Of a DNA stretch of 64,000 nt, positions 45,126 through 54,354 are shown piece by piece. The notes under the pieces are model-generated. The model saw only the letters and a program-made list of their open reading frames with translations. It had not been told where the DNA came from and made no database searches. Location of the stretch: the NCBI RefSeq assembly GCF_002807055.1, contig NZ_NIXN01000001.1:310001-374000 (forward strand), read 5' to 3'. The DNA comes from Confluentibacter citreus. GTDB lineage: Bacteria; Bacteroidota; Bacteroidia; Flavobacteriales; Flavobacteriaceae. Numbering within the stretch: the stretch's first letter is position 1; every line of letters starts with the position of its first letter. Position numbers and translations under genes: made by a program.

Positions 45126-45597
45126 TGGTCATGATATTAGGTTGATCTTTTAAAATTCGTATCATTTATTCCAAACAATTGTTAAATTAAATCTTTCTGC
45201 CTTTGCTAAAACTTTTTCTGACAATAACAACTCCCGTACGAAAATTAAAAGCGAATTTACAATCCCACACAAAATGTATGAATTTTATTTCTTCAAAAAT
45301 AACCAAAAAACCATCATCAAACATTAAGTTCTCGTTAAACTAAGATATTTAAACGTTTACATAAATTTTATCTGTTAAATATTCTACCATTTGAATAGCA
45401 TTGGTGAAGATGCCATTTTTCATGCTTAAATCAGGCTCCTGTGAAATATAAAGTAAGAAAATACTTTTTAAAAGTATAAAGCTTTTTTGTTGCCTATAAC
45501 TCTATCAAAATCTTAAAAAAAAGATTATAATAATATATGGCATTCCCTTTAAACCTTTGTTCTAAATCTTTATCTAAGTGTTATAATCATTAAGGAT
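45126..45597. other. 472-base stretch without an intact gene
   Basis: No open frame with a start, no tRNA and no perfect hairpin were found. A minus-strand frame from about 45516 to 45349, without a start codon, reads like the end of a protein (see separate entry). The last 50 bases before 45598 are leader for the ApbE gene. Confidence 0.6.
45349..45516 (-). pseudogene. Possible coding remnant with an asd-like C-terminal segment
   Basis: The frame runs from a stop near 45516 to a TAA at 45349-45351 with no Met until the middle. Its end includes MKNGIFTNAIQMVEYLTDK. This lines up with the Asd C-terminus in this window ([19 protein letters not shown]): about ten of nineteen residues agree, and the underlying bases are also alike (ACCAA, ATTCAAAT, AGAATATTTAA shared in order). 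It could be a decayed fragment of an asd-related or other gene, or chance. Confidence 0.3.
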
Positions 45598-47118
45598 ATG
45601 TATACTACTCTAAAAAATAAGACATTGTTTTTATTGTTCTTATTTGCAATTATCACATTATCTAGTTGGAAAATTCCAATTAAAAATAAAGAAAAAAATA
45701 GCACTGTTTTTATTTCCCATTTTGAAAATATATTGGGAACCTCTTTTGAGATGAAAATAAAAACAACGTCTAACAAACAAGCCCTCATTGCAGAAAAAAT
45801 TGCTTTAAATGAAATAAATAGACTTTCTCAAATATTAAGTGCATATGATGCACAAAGTGAATTCAGCATTTGGATGCGTACCCAAAACACTCCTGTAAAA
45901 GTATCCAAAGAAATTATAGAGGTTTTGAGTTTATTTGACACCTGGAAAAACAACACCGATGGTACCATAAATCCTGCTTTTGAAGTGGTAAGCGATGTAT
46001 GGAAAACTGCCGAAAACACACAAATTTTACCTTCAAAAAACGATTTGCAAACGGCTACAAATACGGCCAATCAAACACACTGGAGTATTGATTATAAAAA
46101 CGGTACCATTACACATCTTACAAATGTGCCCTTAAAGCTAAATACCTTTGTGAAAAGTTATATTATAGATCACGCTACAAAAAAAGTAATGGCAAATACC
46201 GATGTGGAAGGTATTGTTATGAATATAGGAGGTGATATTTTTGTTTCAGGCAATCAAACTGAAACGATTGAAATTGCCAACCCAAAGGCTAGCGCCATTA
46301 ACGATGCTGCTTTAGATGTTGTTAAAATTCAAAATAAATTTATTGCAACCAGTGGAAATTATAAAAGAGGCCATCTCATTAAAAATCATTGGTATTCACA
46401 TATCATTAATCCAACAACTGGTATGCCGGCAGATAACATTATTTCGGCCAGTGTTATTGCCAATAATGCCACGGATGCCGGGGCATTAGCCACTGCTTTT
46501 AATATCATGACCCTTGAGGAAAGCATGCAACTGGCTAAACAGTTTCCCGATGTAGCATATCTGATCATTAACAAAGATGGTAACCGAATTGAAAGTGATA
46601 ATTGGGAATCGGTTGAAGCAATAAAACAAAATAATACTGATATCACTGTTGTCAAAGATGGTCAGTGGAATCCAGCATACGAGTTAACCATCAATCTAGA
46701 ATTGGCTCAATTTAATGGCCCTTATAGAAGACCATTTGTTGCTATTTGGATTGAAGATCAAGACAAAACCCCTATAAGAAACCTACTGGTTTGGTATAAC
46801 AAACCCAAATGGCTGAGGGATTTGAAAGCTTGGTACAGAGCTAATTATGCAACATTTAATGTGGAATCTCAAACCATTAATTCCATATCGAGTGCCACAA
46901 GACCTCCCGGTAACTATGCTATTAAATGGGATGGCAAAAACGATAAAGGCGAATACGTAAAAGAAGGTACGTACATCGTAAATATTGAAGTTGTTAGAGA
47001 ACATGGAACTTACCAATTAATAACCCAAGATATTAAGATAAATAATAAAGCGAATAAAATAGAATTGGCTAAAAATCCTGAAGTAGCTTCTGCTTCTTTA
47101 GAAATTAAAAAGAAATAA
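45598..47118 (+). CDS. Secreted FAD:protein FMN transferase (ApbE) fused to DUF2271
   Basis: ApbE attaches FMN to Thr/Ser of redox proteins. The 506-residue protein has a membrane/signal segment (about 8-24), then an ApbE domain to about 335, with GTSFEMKIKTTSN, NIGGDIFVSGNQ, ATSGNYKRGH and SHIINPTTGMPADNI. A DUF2271 domain follows to about 495 (WNPAYELTINLELAQF, PFVAIWIEDQDK, GTYIVNIEVVREHGTYQ). Fusion to DUF2271 is a known architecture. The PepSY-type membrane protein gene begins two bases after the stop codon. The pair may build and use a flavinylated extracytoplasmic redox protein, but no FMN-binding acceptor gene is nearby. Confidence 0.9.
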   Translation: MYTTLKNKTLFLLFLFAIITLSSWKIPIKNKEKNSTVFISHFENILGTSFEMKIKTTSNKQALIAEKIALNEINRLSQILSAYDAQSEFSIWMRTQNTPVKVSKEIIEVLSLFDTWKNNTDGTINPAFEVVSDVWKTAENTQILPSKNDLQTATNTANQTHWSIDYKNGTITHLTNVPLKLNTFVKSYIIDHATKKVMANTDVEGIVMNIGGDIFVSGNQTETIEIANPKASAINDAALDVVKIQNKFIATSGNYKRGHLIKNHWYSHIINPTTGMPADNIISASVIANNATDAGALATAFNIMTLEESMQLAKQFPDVAYLIINKDGNRIESDNWESVEAIKQNNTDITVVKDGQWNPAYELTINLELAQFNGPYRRPFVAIWIEDQDKTPIRNLLVWYNKPKWLRDLKAWYRANYATFNVESQTINSISSATRPPGNYAIKWDGKNDKGEYVKEGTYIVNIEVVREHGTYQLITQDIKINNKANKIELAKNPEVASASLEIKKK

Positions 47119-47119
47119 A

Positions 47120-47710
47120 ATGCCTAAGAAGTTTATAGCCAAATATTCAAGATGGCTACATATTTACCTTTCGATGATTAGCTTTATAATTGTATTGTTT
47201 TTTTCAATTACAGGGCTAACGTTGAACCATGCCGATTTTTTTCAAAAAAATACTTCCATTACACAACATAAAGGCACATTAGAACCTAGTTGGGTAAATG
47301 CTCCGGACACATTAAAAATTAAAAAATTAGACATTGTAGAACACTTCAGAAATACATATAAAGTAAAAGGTGCCGTTGCCGATTTTAGTATATATGATAG
47401 TGAAATTAGTGTTACTTTTAAAGCACCGGGTTATGCTGCGGATGTGTTTATAAATCGCTCTGATGCTAGTTATTCTTTAATGGAAACCAATCAAGGATTG
47501 ATGGGTTTTATTAATGATTTACATAAAGGAAGGGATACTGGTAAAGCATGGCTTTGGGTCATTGATATATCTGCTATTTTAATGACCATAATTTCGCTAT
47601 CCGGTCTCATCCTATTGTTATACATTAAGAAAAAAAGGTTGGCTGGAATTGTATTGCTTTTTACTGGATTGGTTATAATTTATGTCATCTATCATTTTTG
47701 GGGGCAATAA
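47120..47710 (+). CDS. PepSY-associated transmembrane protein
   Basis: The 196-residue protein has three membrane helices: about 15-33 (after RWLHIYL), 140-165 (WLWVIDISAILMTIISLSGL) and 172-192. A periplasmic domain of about 100 residues lies between the first and second. Its His residues near the membrane (LHIY, LNHAD, NDLHKGRD) resemble the heme or quinone-linked sites of PepSY reductases. It is translated from the same unit as the ApbE-DUF2271 gene and probably moves electrons across the membrane to or from flavin. That is inference from gene pairing. Confidence 0.82.
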   Translation: MPKKFIAKYSRWLHIYLSMISFIIVLFFSITGLTLNHADFFQKNTSITQHKGTLEPSWVNAPDTLKIKKLDIVEHFRNTYKVKGAVADFSIYDSEISVTFKAPGYAADVFINRSDASYSLMETNQGLMGFINDLHKGRDTGKAWLWVIDISAILMTIISLSGLILLLYIKKKRLAGIVLLFTGLVIIYVIYHFWGQ

Positions 47711-47824
47711 AAGCCTTATAAATAAGACTCAAAAAATGTAAACAACATGACATAAACACTAAATCTGGTAAAGCTATAGTGTTTTTTGCTATTTAATATT
47801 CCTTAGAATATCTTGGTTTACTTT

Positions 47825-50008
47825 TTAATTATCCTTTAATTTTTCATTTACTTTACTAGGCAATACTTTGAAACCCATATTGAAAAGTGTAAATCCAAAA
47901 ACATCGGCATATTCCTCAATGATTTTGCTTACAGGCGTTCCAGCCCCATGACCTGCATCGGTTTCAATACGTATTAATGTTGGATTATTACCCGATTGTT
48001 TGCTTTGTAATTCAGCCGCAAATTTAAAACTATGCGCTGGTACCACACGGTCATCATGGTCTCCGGTTGTAATTAAAGTCGCAGGATATGCTACACCAGC
48101 TTTCACATTATGAACTGGGGAATAGCCTTTTATATATTCAAACATCTCTTTGCTTTGTTCGGCTGTACCATAATCGTAAGCCCAACCTGCTCCTGCGGTA
48201 AATGTATGATAACGCAACATATCTAAAACCCCAACGGCTGGCAGTGCCACTTTTGCTAAATCAGGACGCTGAGTCATAACGGCGCCAACCAACAAACCGC
48301 CATTGGAACCACCTCTTAAAGCCAAATAATTTGAAGATGTGTATTTGTTTGTTATTAAATATTCTGCCGCGGCAATAAAATCATCAAACACATTTTGCCT
48401 TTTCAATTGTGTTCCTTCATCATGCCACTTACGACCATATTCGCCACCGCCTCGTAAATTTGGTATGGCCAGTATGCCCCCTTGTTCCATCCAAACAGCA
48501 TTTGATATACTAAAGGTTGGTGTTAAACTGATATTGAAACCTCCATATCCATAAAGGATTGTTGGGTTTTTTCCATTAAGTTCTAAGCCTTTTTTATAAG
48601 TTATCATCATAGGGATTTTTGTCCCATCTTTTGAATTATAAAAAACCTGTTTGCTTTCATAATCATTACTGTCAAAATCTATTTTTGGCGACCAATGTAA
48701 AGTGGCTTTACCTGTTTGCGTATTTAACGAATAAATTCTAGAAGGTGTGTTGTAATTGGTAAATGAATAGTATAATGTAACATCTTCTTTTTTTCCATAA
48801 AAACCAGACGCTGTTCCTAATCCCGGTAACTCTATATCTCTTATCAATTTACCATTGTAATCGTATTGTTTTACTTTAGAGATGGCATCTACCATATATT
48901 CAGCAAAAAAATAACCCCCTCCAACGGAAGCATTCAATACATGTTCTGTTTCAGCTATGACATCAACCCAATGTTCTGGCGTTGGATTCGAAGCATCGAC
49001 TTTAACAATCCTTTTATTGGGCACATTTAAGTTTGTTACCAAATATAATGTGCTGCCATGGTTTTCAATGATGGAAGTATCGCTCTCTGTATCATTCAAA
49101 ATGGTTATAAACGGACTATTATTAACTGATAAATCTTTAATTAAAAGTTTATTACCTGATGTTGAAATTCTAGGTGTTATAATTAAATACTTATCGTCTT
49201 CAGTAACATGAGCATATATATAACGATGTTTCTCTTCTGGAGTGCCTCCAAAAATCAATGTATCTTCTTTTTGGGGTGTTCCTAATTTATGGTAATATAC
49301 TTTGTGTTGATCTGTTTTTGCTGAAAGCTCACTACCCATAGGTTTATCATAACTAGAATAGTAAAAGCCTTCGTTCTTGTACCAAGATATCTGGGTGAAT
49401 TTTACATCAATAAGTGTGTCTTCTATAATCTTTTTAGTTTCAGCATCCATGACTAGAATTTTTCTCCAATCACTACCCCCTTCAGAAATAGAATAAGCGA
49501 CAATATTGCCATCTTTTGAAAAGCTTAAAGTATCTAAAGAGGTTGTCCCATCTTTCGAAAACGTGTTTGGGTCTAAAAATAGTTCTTCATCTTCACTACC
49601 TATTTTTTTCCTATAAACCACATATTGATTTTGTAAGCCATCATTTTTGGAAAAATACATGTAGTTTCCTTCTTTAAAAGGGGCGCCGATTTTTTCGTAA
49701 TTCCATAAATTAGAAAGACGTTCTTTAAGTTCTTTTCTAAATGGAATATTATCAAGGTAACTATTGGTAACCACATTTTGGGCTTTTACCCAAGCTTCAG
49801 TTTCTTTGCTTCTGTCGTCTTCCAACCAACGGTAAGGATCGTTAACTTTAACATCAAAATAGATATCAATACTGTCTACGGTTTTAGTTAGAGGGTAGTT
49901 TATTTCAATCACTTTTTCGTTTGATATTTCTTTATTACAATCTAATAATATTATAAGGGCAAAAAAACAGATAGGATTATCTTTTTCATATAAGTAGGTT
50001 AACAACAA
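47825..50008 (-). CDS. Prolyl oligopeptidase family S9A lipoprotein with disrupted signal peptide
   Basis: S9A enzymes cleave short peptides after proline. The 727-codon frame has the propeller region ([18 protein letters not shown] near residue 56) and a hydrolase domain with the nucleophile in [11 protein letters not shown], Asp in [11 protein letters not shown] and His in DAGHGAG. The frame starts at a TTG (50008) and its first 23 residues do not look like a signal. A second frame begins at the ATG at 49987-49989 with MKKIILSV, then hits a stop at 49951-49953. One extra T in the T7 run (49961-49967) would join it to [10 protein letters not shown], a textbook lipoprotein signal. See findings: frameshift, slippage or sequencing error. 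Confidence 0.9.
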   Translation of the reverse strand: MLLTYLYEKDNPICFFALIILLDCNKEISNEKVIEINYPLTKTVDSIDIYFDVKVNDPYRWLEDDRSKETEAWVKAQNVVTNSYLDNIPFRKELKERLSNLWNYEKIGAPFKEGNYMYFSKNDGLQNQYVVYRKKIGSEDEELFLDPNTFSKDGTTSLDTLSFSKDGNIVAYSISEGGSDWRKILVMDAETKKIIEDTLIDVKFTQISWYKNEGFYYSSYDKPMGSELSAKTDQHKVYYHKLGTPQKEDTLIFGGTPEEKHRYIYAHVTEDDKYLIITPRISTSGNKLLIKDLSVNNSPFITILNDTESDTSIIENHGSTLYLVTNLNVPNKRIVKVDASNPTPEHWVDVIAETEHVLNASVGGGYFFAEYMVDAISKVKQYDYNGKLIRDIELPGLGTASGFYGKKEDVTLYYSFTNYNTPSRIYSLNTQTGKATLHWSPKIDFDSNDYESKQVFYNSKDGTKIPMMITYKKGLELNGKNPTILYGYGGFNISLTPTFSISNAVWMEQGGILAIPNLRGGGEYGRKWHDEGTQLKRQNVFDDFIAAAEYLITNKYTSSNYLALRGGSNGGLLVGAVMTQRPDLAKVALPAVGVLDMLRYHTFTAGAGWAYDYGTAEQSKEMFEYIKGYSPVHNVKAGVAYPATLITTGDHDDRVVPAHSFKFAAELQSKQSGNNPTLIRIETDAGHGAGTPVSKIIEEYADVFGFTLFNMGFKVLPSKVNEKLKDN
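49961..49967 (-). other. T7 run with apparent one-base frameshift in the S9A signal peptide
   Basis: The plus strand has seven A (seven T on the coding strand). Eight T would read ATGAAAAAG...GTT TTT TTT GCC and give [18 protein letters not shown] in frame with the enzyme. Seven T end the ATG frame after [12 protein letters not shown]. Confidence 0.75.
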
Positions 50009-50015
50009 AAATAGG

Positions 50016-50047
50016 CAAAAAAAAGCTCCTATGTAACATAGAAGCTT
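50016..50047 (-). terminator. Terminator after asd
   Basis: On the minus strand AAGCTTCTATG and CATAGGAGCTT pair around TTA (50023-50047), followed by eight T. It stands just upstream of the prolyl oligopeptidase start. Confidence 0.85.
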
Positions 50048-50072
50048 TGGTTTAACTAAGATAAATAAAGGT

Positions 50073-51062
50073 TTACACTAATTTTTTAGCAATTAAATAT
50101 TCTGCAATTTGAATGGCGTTGGTTGCGGCACCTTTTCTCAAATTATCGGCAACAATCCACATATTTAATGTATTGGGTTGCGATTCATCCCGACGCAAAC
50201 GTCCCACAAAAACCTCATCTTTATCATGCGCGAACATAGGCATAGGATAGGTGTTGGTTGCTGTGTTATCTTGTAAAACAACACCAGGCGTTTCACTGAT
50301 GATTTGTCTCACATCTGCTAAATCAAAATCGTTTTCAAATTGAACGTTAACAGATTCTGAATGTCCTCCAGACGTAGGGACACGAACAGCCGTAGCGGTT
50401 ACCGAAAATGTTTTGTCGTTAAATATTTTTTGAGGCTCTCTAGCCAATTTCATTTCTTCTTTAGTGTAGCCATTTTCTAAAAATACATCGCAATGCGGTA
50501 ACACATTTCTACTAATTGGATACGGATAAGCCATATCTCCTTCTATACCTGCAATCTCGTTTTCTAATTGTTTTACGGCTTTAACACCAGTTCCTGAAAC
50601 GGATTGGTAAGTTGAAACCACAATACGTTTCATTTTATATTTTTTATGAAGTTGGGATAATGCCAACACCATTTGTATCGTTGAACAATTTGGGTTTGCA
50701 ATAATCTTATCGTCTTTGGTCAATTCATTGGCGTTAATTTCTGGAACTATTAATTTTTTAGTTGGATCCATGCGCCATGCAGACGAATTATCAACCACAG
50801 TAGTTCCTGCTTCGGCAAACTTAGGCGCCCATTCCAAAGAGGTATCGCCACCAGCAGAAAAAATAGCAATTTGAGGTTTTGCCGCCACAGCATCAGCCAA
50901 CCCAATAATGGTGTACTCTTTATTTTTATAGGTCAATTTTTTTCCAACTGAACGCTCTGAAGCTACCAACAATAATTCAGTAACAGGGAAATTACGTTCT
51001 TCCAATACTTTTAACATCACTTCGCCCACCATTCCAGTGGCGCCAACAACAGCTACTTTCAT
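50073..51062 (-). CDS. asd: Aspartate-semialdehyde dehydrogenase
   Basis: Asd reduces aspartyl phosphate to the semialdehyde used for lysine, diaminopimelate, threonine and methionine. From the ATG at 51062 it is 329 residues: [17 protein letters not shown] gives the NADP-binding loop, NPNCSTIQM gives the catalytic Cys (about 126), and the end has [17 protein letters not shown]. The frame opens ten codons earlier (51092), but the conserved family start is the internal Met. It ends at its own terminator. mscL is upstream with a terminator between, so the two are probably separate transcripts. Confidence 0.97.
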   Translation of the reverse strand: MKVAVVGATGMVGEVMLKVLEERNFPVTELLLVASERSVGKKLTYKNKEYTIIGLADAVAAKPQIAIFSAGGDTSLEWAPKFAEAGTTVVDNSSAWRMDPTKKLIVPEINANELTKDDKIIANPNCSTIQMVLALSQLHKKYKMKRIVVSTYQSVSGTGVKAVKQLENEIAGIEGDMAYPYPISRNVLPHCDVFLENGYTKEEMKLAREPQKIFNDKTFSVTATAVRVPTSGGHSESVNVQFENDFDLADVRQIISETPGVVLQDNTATNTYPMPMFAHDKDEVFVGRLRRDESQPNTLNMWIVADNLRKGAATNAIQIAEYLIAKKLV

Positions 51063-51123
51063 TTCTTTACTTTTTAATAAATTACTCGGCAAAACTAATT
51101 ATTAATTCTGTTTTAAAATCAAA

Positions 51124-51160
51124 AAAAAGCCCCTGTTTTCAATAAACAAAGGCTTTTTAA
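51124..51160 (-). terminator. Terminator after mscL
   Basis: AAAAAGCC and GGCTTTTT (51124-51131, 51151-51158) plus TGTTT/AAACA pair; on the minus strand a T run follows. Confidence 0.75.
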
Positions 51161-51196
51161 CAAAAAATAACACGTTGTTATATATTTAACATATTG

Positions 51197-51604
51197 TTAT
51201 TTTTTTAACAAATCTCTGATTTGAATTAATAATTCTTCTTGGGTTGGACCCGCTGGAGGTGCAGGAGCAGCCTCCTCTTTCTTTTTCATTTTGTTAATCG
51301 CTTTTATAATCATAAACATGACAAATGCCACAATAATAAAATCTATTAAACTGGTTATGAAACTTCCATATAAAACAGCTATTTCACCCGTCACATTTCC
51401 TGCTTCATCAAGAGTTCCTGGGGTAATGACGTATTTTAAATCGTTGAAATCGGATTGGAAAATCAATCCAACAAGTGGTGACACAATTCCTCCTGTAAAT
51501 GTTGTGACCACTTTATTAAAAGCGGCACCCATTACAAAAGCAACGGCAATATCTACCAAGTTGCCTTTCATTGCAAATTCCTTAAATTCTTTTAGCATTC
51601 CCAT
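51197..51604 (-). CDS. mscL: Large-conductance mechanosensitive channel
   Basis: MscL opens under membrane tension to release solutes during hypo-osmotic shock. The 135-residue protein has the pore helix KEFAMKGNLVDIAVAFVMGAAFNKVV (region at about 8-33), a periplasmic loop, the second helix around 75-100 (SLIDFIIVAFVMFMIIKAINK) and a charged C-terminal bundle (QEELLIQIRDLLKK). Length matches the family. It lies between alr and asd on the same strand. Confidence 0.97.
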   Translation of the reverse strand: MGMLKEFKEFAMKGNLVDIAVAFVMGAAFNKVVTTFTGGIVSPLVGLIFQSDFNDLKYVITPGTLDEAGNVTGEIAVLYGSFITSLIDFIIVAFVMFMIIKAINKMKKKEEAAPAPPAGPTQEELLIQIRDLLKK

Positions 51605-51679
51605 AATAAAATTGGTTTTATAGTTAGTGAACTACTAAAATAGTTAAAAATCGGCAAATGTTAATATCTACTAATGTTA

Positions 51680-52789
51680 TTATTTTAACAAAACACGTTT
51701 AACTCTTTGAGATATGGAGGTTATGAGTTCGTACGAAATAGTGCTAGCAGATTCGGCTAAAGTTTCAGCTGAAGTATATTCGGGTCCGAAAACAATCACC
51801 TCATCACCTTCTTGACAATCAATATTGGTGATGTTCACCATAATCATGTCCATACACACATTCCCAACAATAGGTGCTTTTTTTCCATTGATGGTAACAA
51901 ATCCTTTTCCGTTGCCATAAATTCTATTAATACCATCGGCATGACCAATTGGAAGCGTTGCCGTTTTTAGTGAAGACTCACTTTTAAACGCCCGATTATA
52001 ACCAACAGACTCCCCTTTTTCAATCGTATGAATTTGTGAAATAATGGTCTTTAAAGTCGCTATAGGCTTCAGGTTTCTACTTTCCTTTTCAGAATTTCCA
52101 AAACCATACAATCCAATGCCTGTTCTAACCATATCAAAATGTGCTTCCGGATAATTTAAAATTCCCGAAGTGTTACACATATGGCGAATAGGGGCATATC
52201 CTATTAAATTAATAAGCTTTTCTGAATAGGTTTTAAATTTATTAATTTGGTTTACCGTAAATTCCCTTTCGTTTAAATCTTCGCTAGCGGCTAAATGTGA
52301 GAACAAAGATTTGACTTTTACAACTGATGTTTCCTTTAATGTTTTGGCAATAAAATCAATATCGTTTTCATCAAAACCCAATCGGTTCAATCCAGTGTTG
52401 AATTTTATATGTACAGGATAATTGGTTTGATTTTCTTGAGTAGCAACTTCAATAAATGTTTCTAAAATTTTGGAACTATATAAATTTGGCTCAAGACAAT
52501 ATTTAATCAACGTTTTAAAATTAACCGCTATGGGGTGTAGCACCAATATAGGTTTTGTAACACCAGCTTCTCTTAAAGCAACCCCTTCATTTGCATAGGC
52601 TACCGCAAAATAATCAACGTCTAGGGTTTCTAAATATGTAGCTATTTCGCAAGAGTCACTTCCGTAAGCAAAAGCCTTAACAACCGCTAAAATTTTGGTG
52701 TGATTTTTAAGTTTGGATTTAAGGTGCTCAAAATTATGTTTTAGGGCGTTTAAATCTATTTCTAAAACGGTTTCTTGTGCTTTAGGCAT
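51680..52789 (-). CDS. alr: Alanine racemase
   Basis: Alr makes D-alanine for peptidoglycan using PLP. The 369-residue protein has the PLP lysine Lys38 in [12 protein letters not shown]. It also has [20 protein letters not shown] and the second catalytic Tyr region VGYNRAF, and a C-terminal beta domain with [11 protein letters not shown]. The start overlaps the tdk stop by eight bases, so the two are translationally linked. The usual family Gly after KAFAYG is present. Confidence 0.96.
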   Translation of the reverse strand: MPKAQETVLEIDLNALKHNFEHLKSKLKNHTKILAVVKAFAYGSDSCEIATYLETLDVDYFAVAYANEGVALREAGVTKPILVLHPIAVNFKTLIKYCLEPNLYSSKILETFIEVATQENQTNYPVHIKFNTGLNRLGFDENDIDFIAKTLKETSVVKVKSLFSHLAASEDLNEREFTVNQINKFKTYSEKLINLIGYAPIRHMCNTSGILNYPEAHFDMVRTGIGLYGFGNSEKESRNLKPIATLKTIISQIHTIEKGESVGYNRAFKSESSLKTATLPIGHADGINRIYGNGKGFVTINGKKAPIVGNVCMDMIMVNITNIDCQEGDEVIVFGPEYTSAETLAESASTISYELITSISQRVKRVLLK

Positions 52790-53429
52790 TCGTATCTTTT
52801 GGTTTATTTGGGATTTCTTCTGGATCGTTCACTTTCATGTTTCTAACTTTGTCGAGCGTCATGGCTTTATAAAAAGCGGCTCTGCTTAAAGGCTCATATT
52901 CATCGGTTTCGCCTAAAAGCACCAAATTGTCGTTTTTAGATTTTCTATAACTATACTGTGCCAAATTGCCAGTTCTGGTGCAAACCGCATGCACTTTGGT
53001 AACATAATCGGCTGTAGCCATTAAATTAGGCATGGGGCCAAACGGATTGCCTTTAAAATCCATGTCCAATCCTGCCACAATAACGCGTACGCCTTTATTG
53101 GCCAAATCGTTGCAAATGCGAACAATTTCATCATCAAAAAACTGGGCTTCATCAATGCCAACTACATCACAACCATCGGCTAGGATAGGAATGTTAGCTG
53201 CTGCTGGAACGGCCGTAGAACGTATTTCATTGGCATCATGCGAAACCACTTTGTCTTCGTTGTAACGCACATCAATAGCTGGTTTAAAAATCTCAACTTT
53301 TTGTTTTGCAAATTGTGCACGCTTAAGCCTGCGGATTAATTCTTCCGTTTTTCCAGAAAACATGGAACCACAGATAACTTCAATCCACCCAAATTGTTCT
53401 TTATGATTTACCGTATTTTCAAGAAACAT
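52782..53429 (-). CDS. tdk: Thymidine kinase, without canonical zinc Cys pair
   Basis: Tdk phosphorylates thymidine in nucleotide salvage. The 215-residue type II enzyme has the P-loop [10 protein letters not shown] at 21-30, [15 protein letters not shown] (Asp-Glu metal/base site) and the lasso region with [19 protein letters not shown]. Where many family members have CxxCG for zinc, this one has C-T-R-T-G, and the second Cys pair near the C-terminus is absent, so structural zinc is probably lost. Bacteroidota enzymes of this form appear common. It overlaps alr by eight bases. Confidence 0.95.
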   Translation of the reverse strand: MFLENTVNHKEQFGWIEVICGSMFSGKTEELIRRLKRAQFAKQKVEIFKPAIDVRYNEDKVVSHDANEIRSTAVPAAANIPILADGCDVVGIDEAQFFDDEIVRICNDLANKGVRVIVAGLDMDFKGNPFGPMPNLMATADYVTKVHAVCTRTGNLAQYSYRKSKNDNLVLLGETDEYEPLSRAAFYKAMTLDKVRNMKVNDPEEIPNKPKDTNA

Positions 53430-53530
53430 TTCGTAATTTTAACACTAAAATAAAGCCTTTTTTCGTTCGTATAAAGGTGACATAAATTTATTAAAAATCA
53501 AAAGCCCAAATAGTATTAATTTGAAAATAA

Positions 53531-53580
53531 ACATCCATTGCTAAAAACAGCATATCACTTGCAAAAGATTATATGGATGT
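53531..53580 (+). promoter_or_regulatory. Structured leader candidate of the 53617 gene
   Basis: ACATCCAT (53531-53538) and ATGGATGT (53573-53580) can form an 8-bp helix enclosing a second hairpin TGCT-AAAAAC-AGCA (53539-53552). The shared motif TGACCATTAAAAAACAA starts seven bases later at 53587. Together they suggest a folded 5' UTR. Confidence 0.4.
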
Positions 53581-53586
53581 AGCCTG

Positions 53587-53616
53587 TGACCATTAAAAAA
53601 CAATAAATAAAAACAC
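53587..53616 (+). promoter_or_regulatory. Second copy of the leader motif, upstream of 53617
   Basis: TGACCATTAAAAAACAA at 53587-53603 followed by TAAATAAAAACAC and the ATG. The spacing from motif start to ATG is 30 bases here and 31 at the copy before 2675. Confidence 0.4.
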
Positions 53617-54351
53617 ATGAAAAAGAAGCTAGAATCTGAGCTTGTTAGTATTGCACACAGAATTCTTAAATTAAAAGGAAAGGAAGATGTTATTAAAATG
53701 CATGATGAAGCCAAAGTGCTTTTTGAAAAACTGTCGGTTTTAAAGTTTGCCTATGAAAATTTTGAAAATAGCATGCCAACTATTGGTAGTGATACCTCAT
53801 TTTTTGGTATGTTGGATGAATCTTTTAACAATAAAATAAGTGACTCTATTGAAATAGAAGATAAAATATATATCAATTTGGATGAGATTGAAGACGATAA
53901 CATTATGGAACGAGGCATGGAAACCATTAAAGACATGGTATCGCAAATGCCCGATAAACCAGAACATGTTGATGCTGTACTAGAATCCCTTACTGAAAAA
54001 AAAGATCCTTTAAAAAACGATTTTGATGATATTACGGCCGACTTTAGAAATATGCCCATTTTTGAGCCTGTTTCAAAAATCCAAAACGGCACAGAAAAAA
54101 AATCTTTAAACGATAAGCTAAAAATTGGCGGCATACATATTGGACTGAATGATAAAATTGCCTTTATTAAGCATTTATTTAATGGCAAACATGAAGATTA
54201 TGAGCGCGTATTATCACAATTGAACACCTTTAATTCTTTAGATGAAGCTTCGAATTTCATTCGTAATATTGTAAAACCCGATTATAATAATTGGACAGGC
54301 AAAGAAGAATTTGAAGAACGTTTTATGGGCATTATTGAGCGTAAGTTTTAA
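53617..54351 (+). CDS. Conserved flavobacterial protein of unknown function
   Basis: I do not recognise a named family. The 244-residue protein is acidic and mostly helical, with no signal peptide or membrane helix. The N-terminal 50 residues are basic and look like a coiled coil (MKKKLESELVSIAHRILKLK). The middle (about 75-150) is acidic and probably flexible. The C-terminus (about 165-244) is a folded-looking domain with KIGGIHIGLNDKIAFIKHLF and EDYERVLSQLNTFNSLDEAS, reminiscent of helical segments conserved near rsmI in flavobacteria. It is followed by rsmI after three bases, so it is probably the first gene of that unit. Confidence 0.85.
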   Translation: MKKKLESELVSIAHRILKLKGKEDVIKMHDEAKVLFEKLSVLKFAYENFENSMPTIGSDTSFFGMLDESFNNKISDSIEIEDKIYINLDEIEDDNIMERGMETIKDMVSQMPDKPEHVDAVLESLTEKKDPLKNDFDDITADFRNMPIFEPVSKIQNGTEKKSLNDKLKIGGIHIGLNDKIAFIKHLFNGKHEDYERVLSQLNTFNSLDEASNFIRNIVKPDYNNWTGKEEFEERFMGIIERKF

Positions 54352-54354
54352 ATA

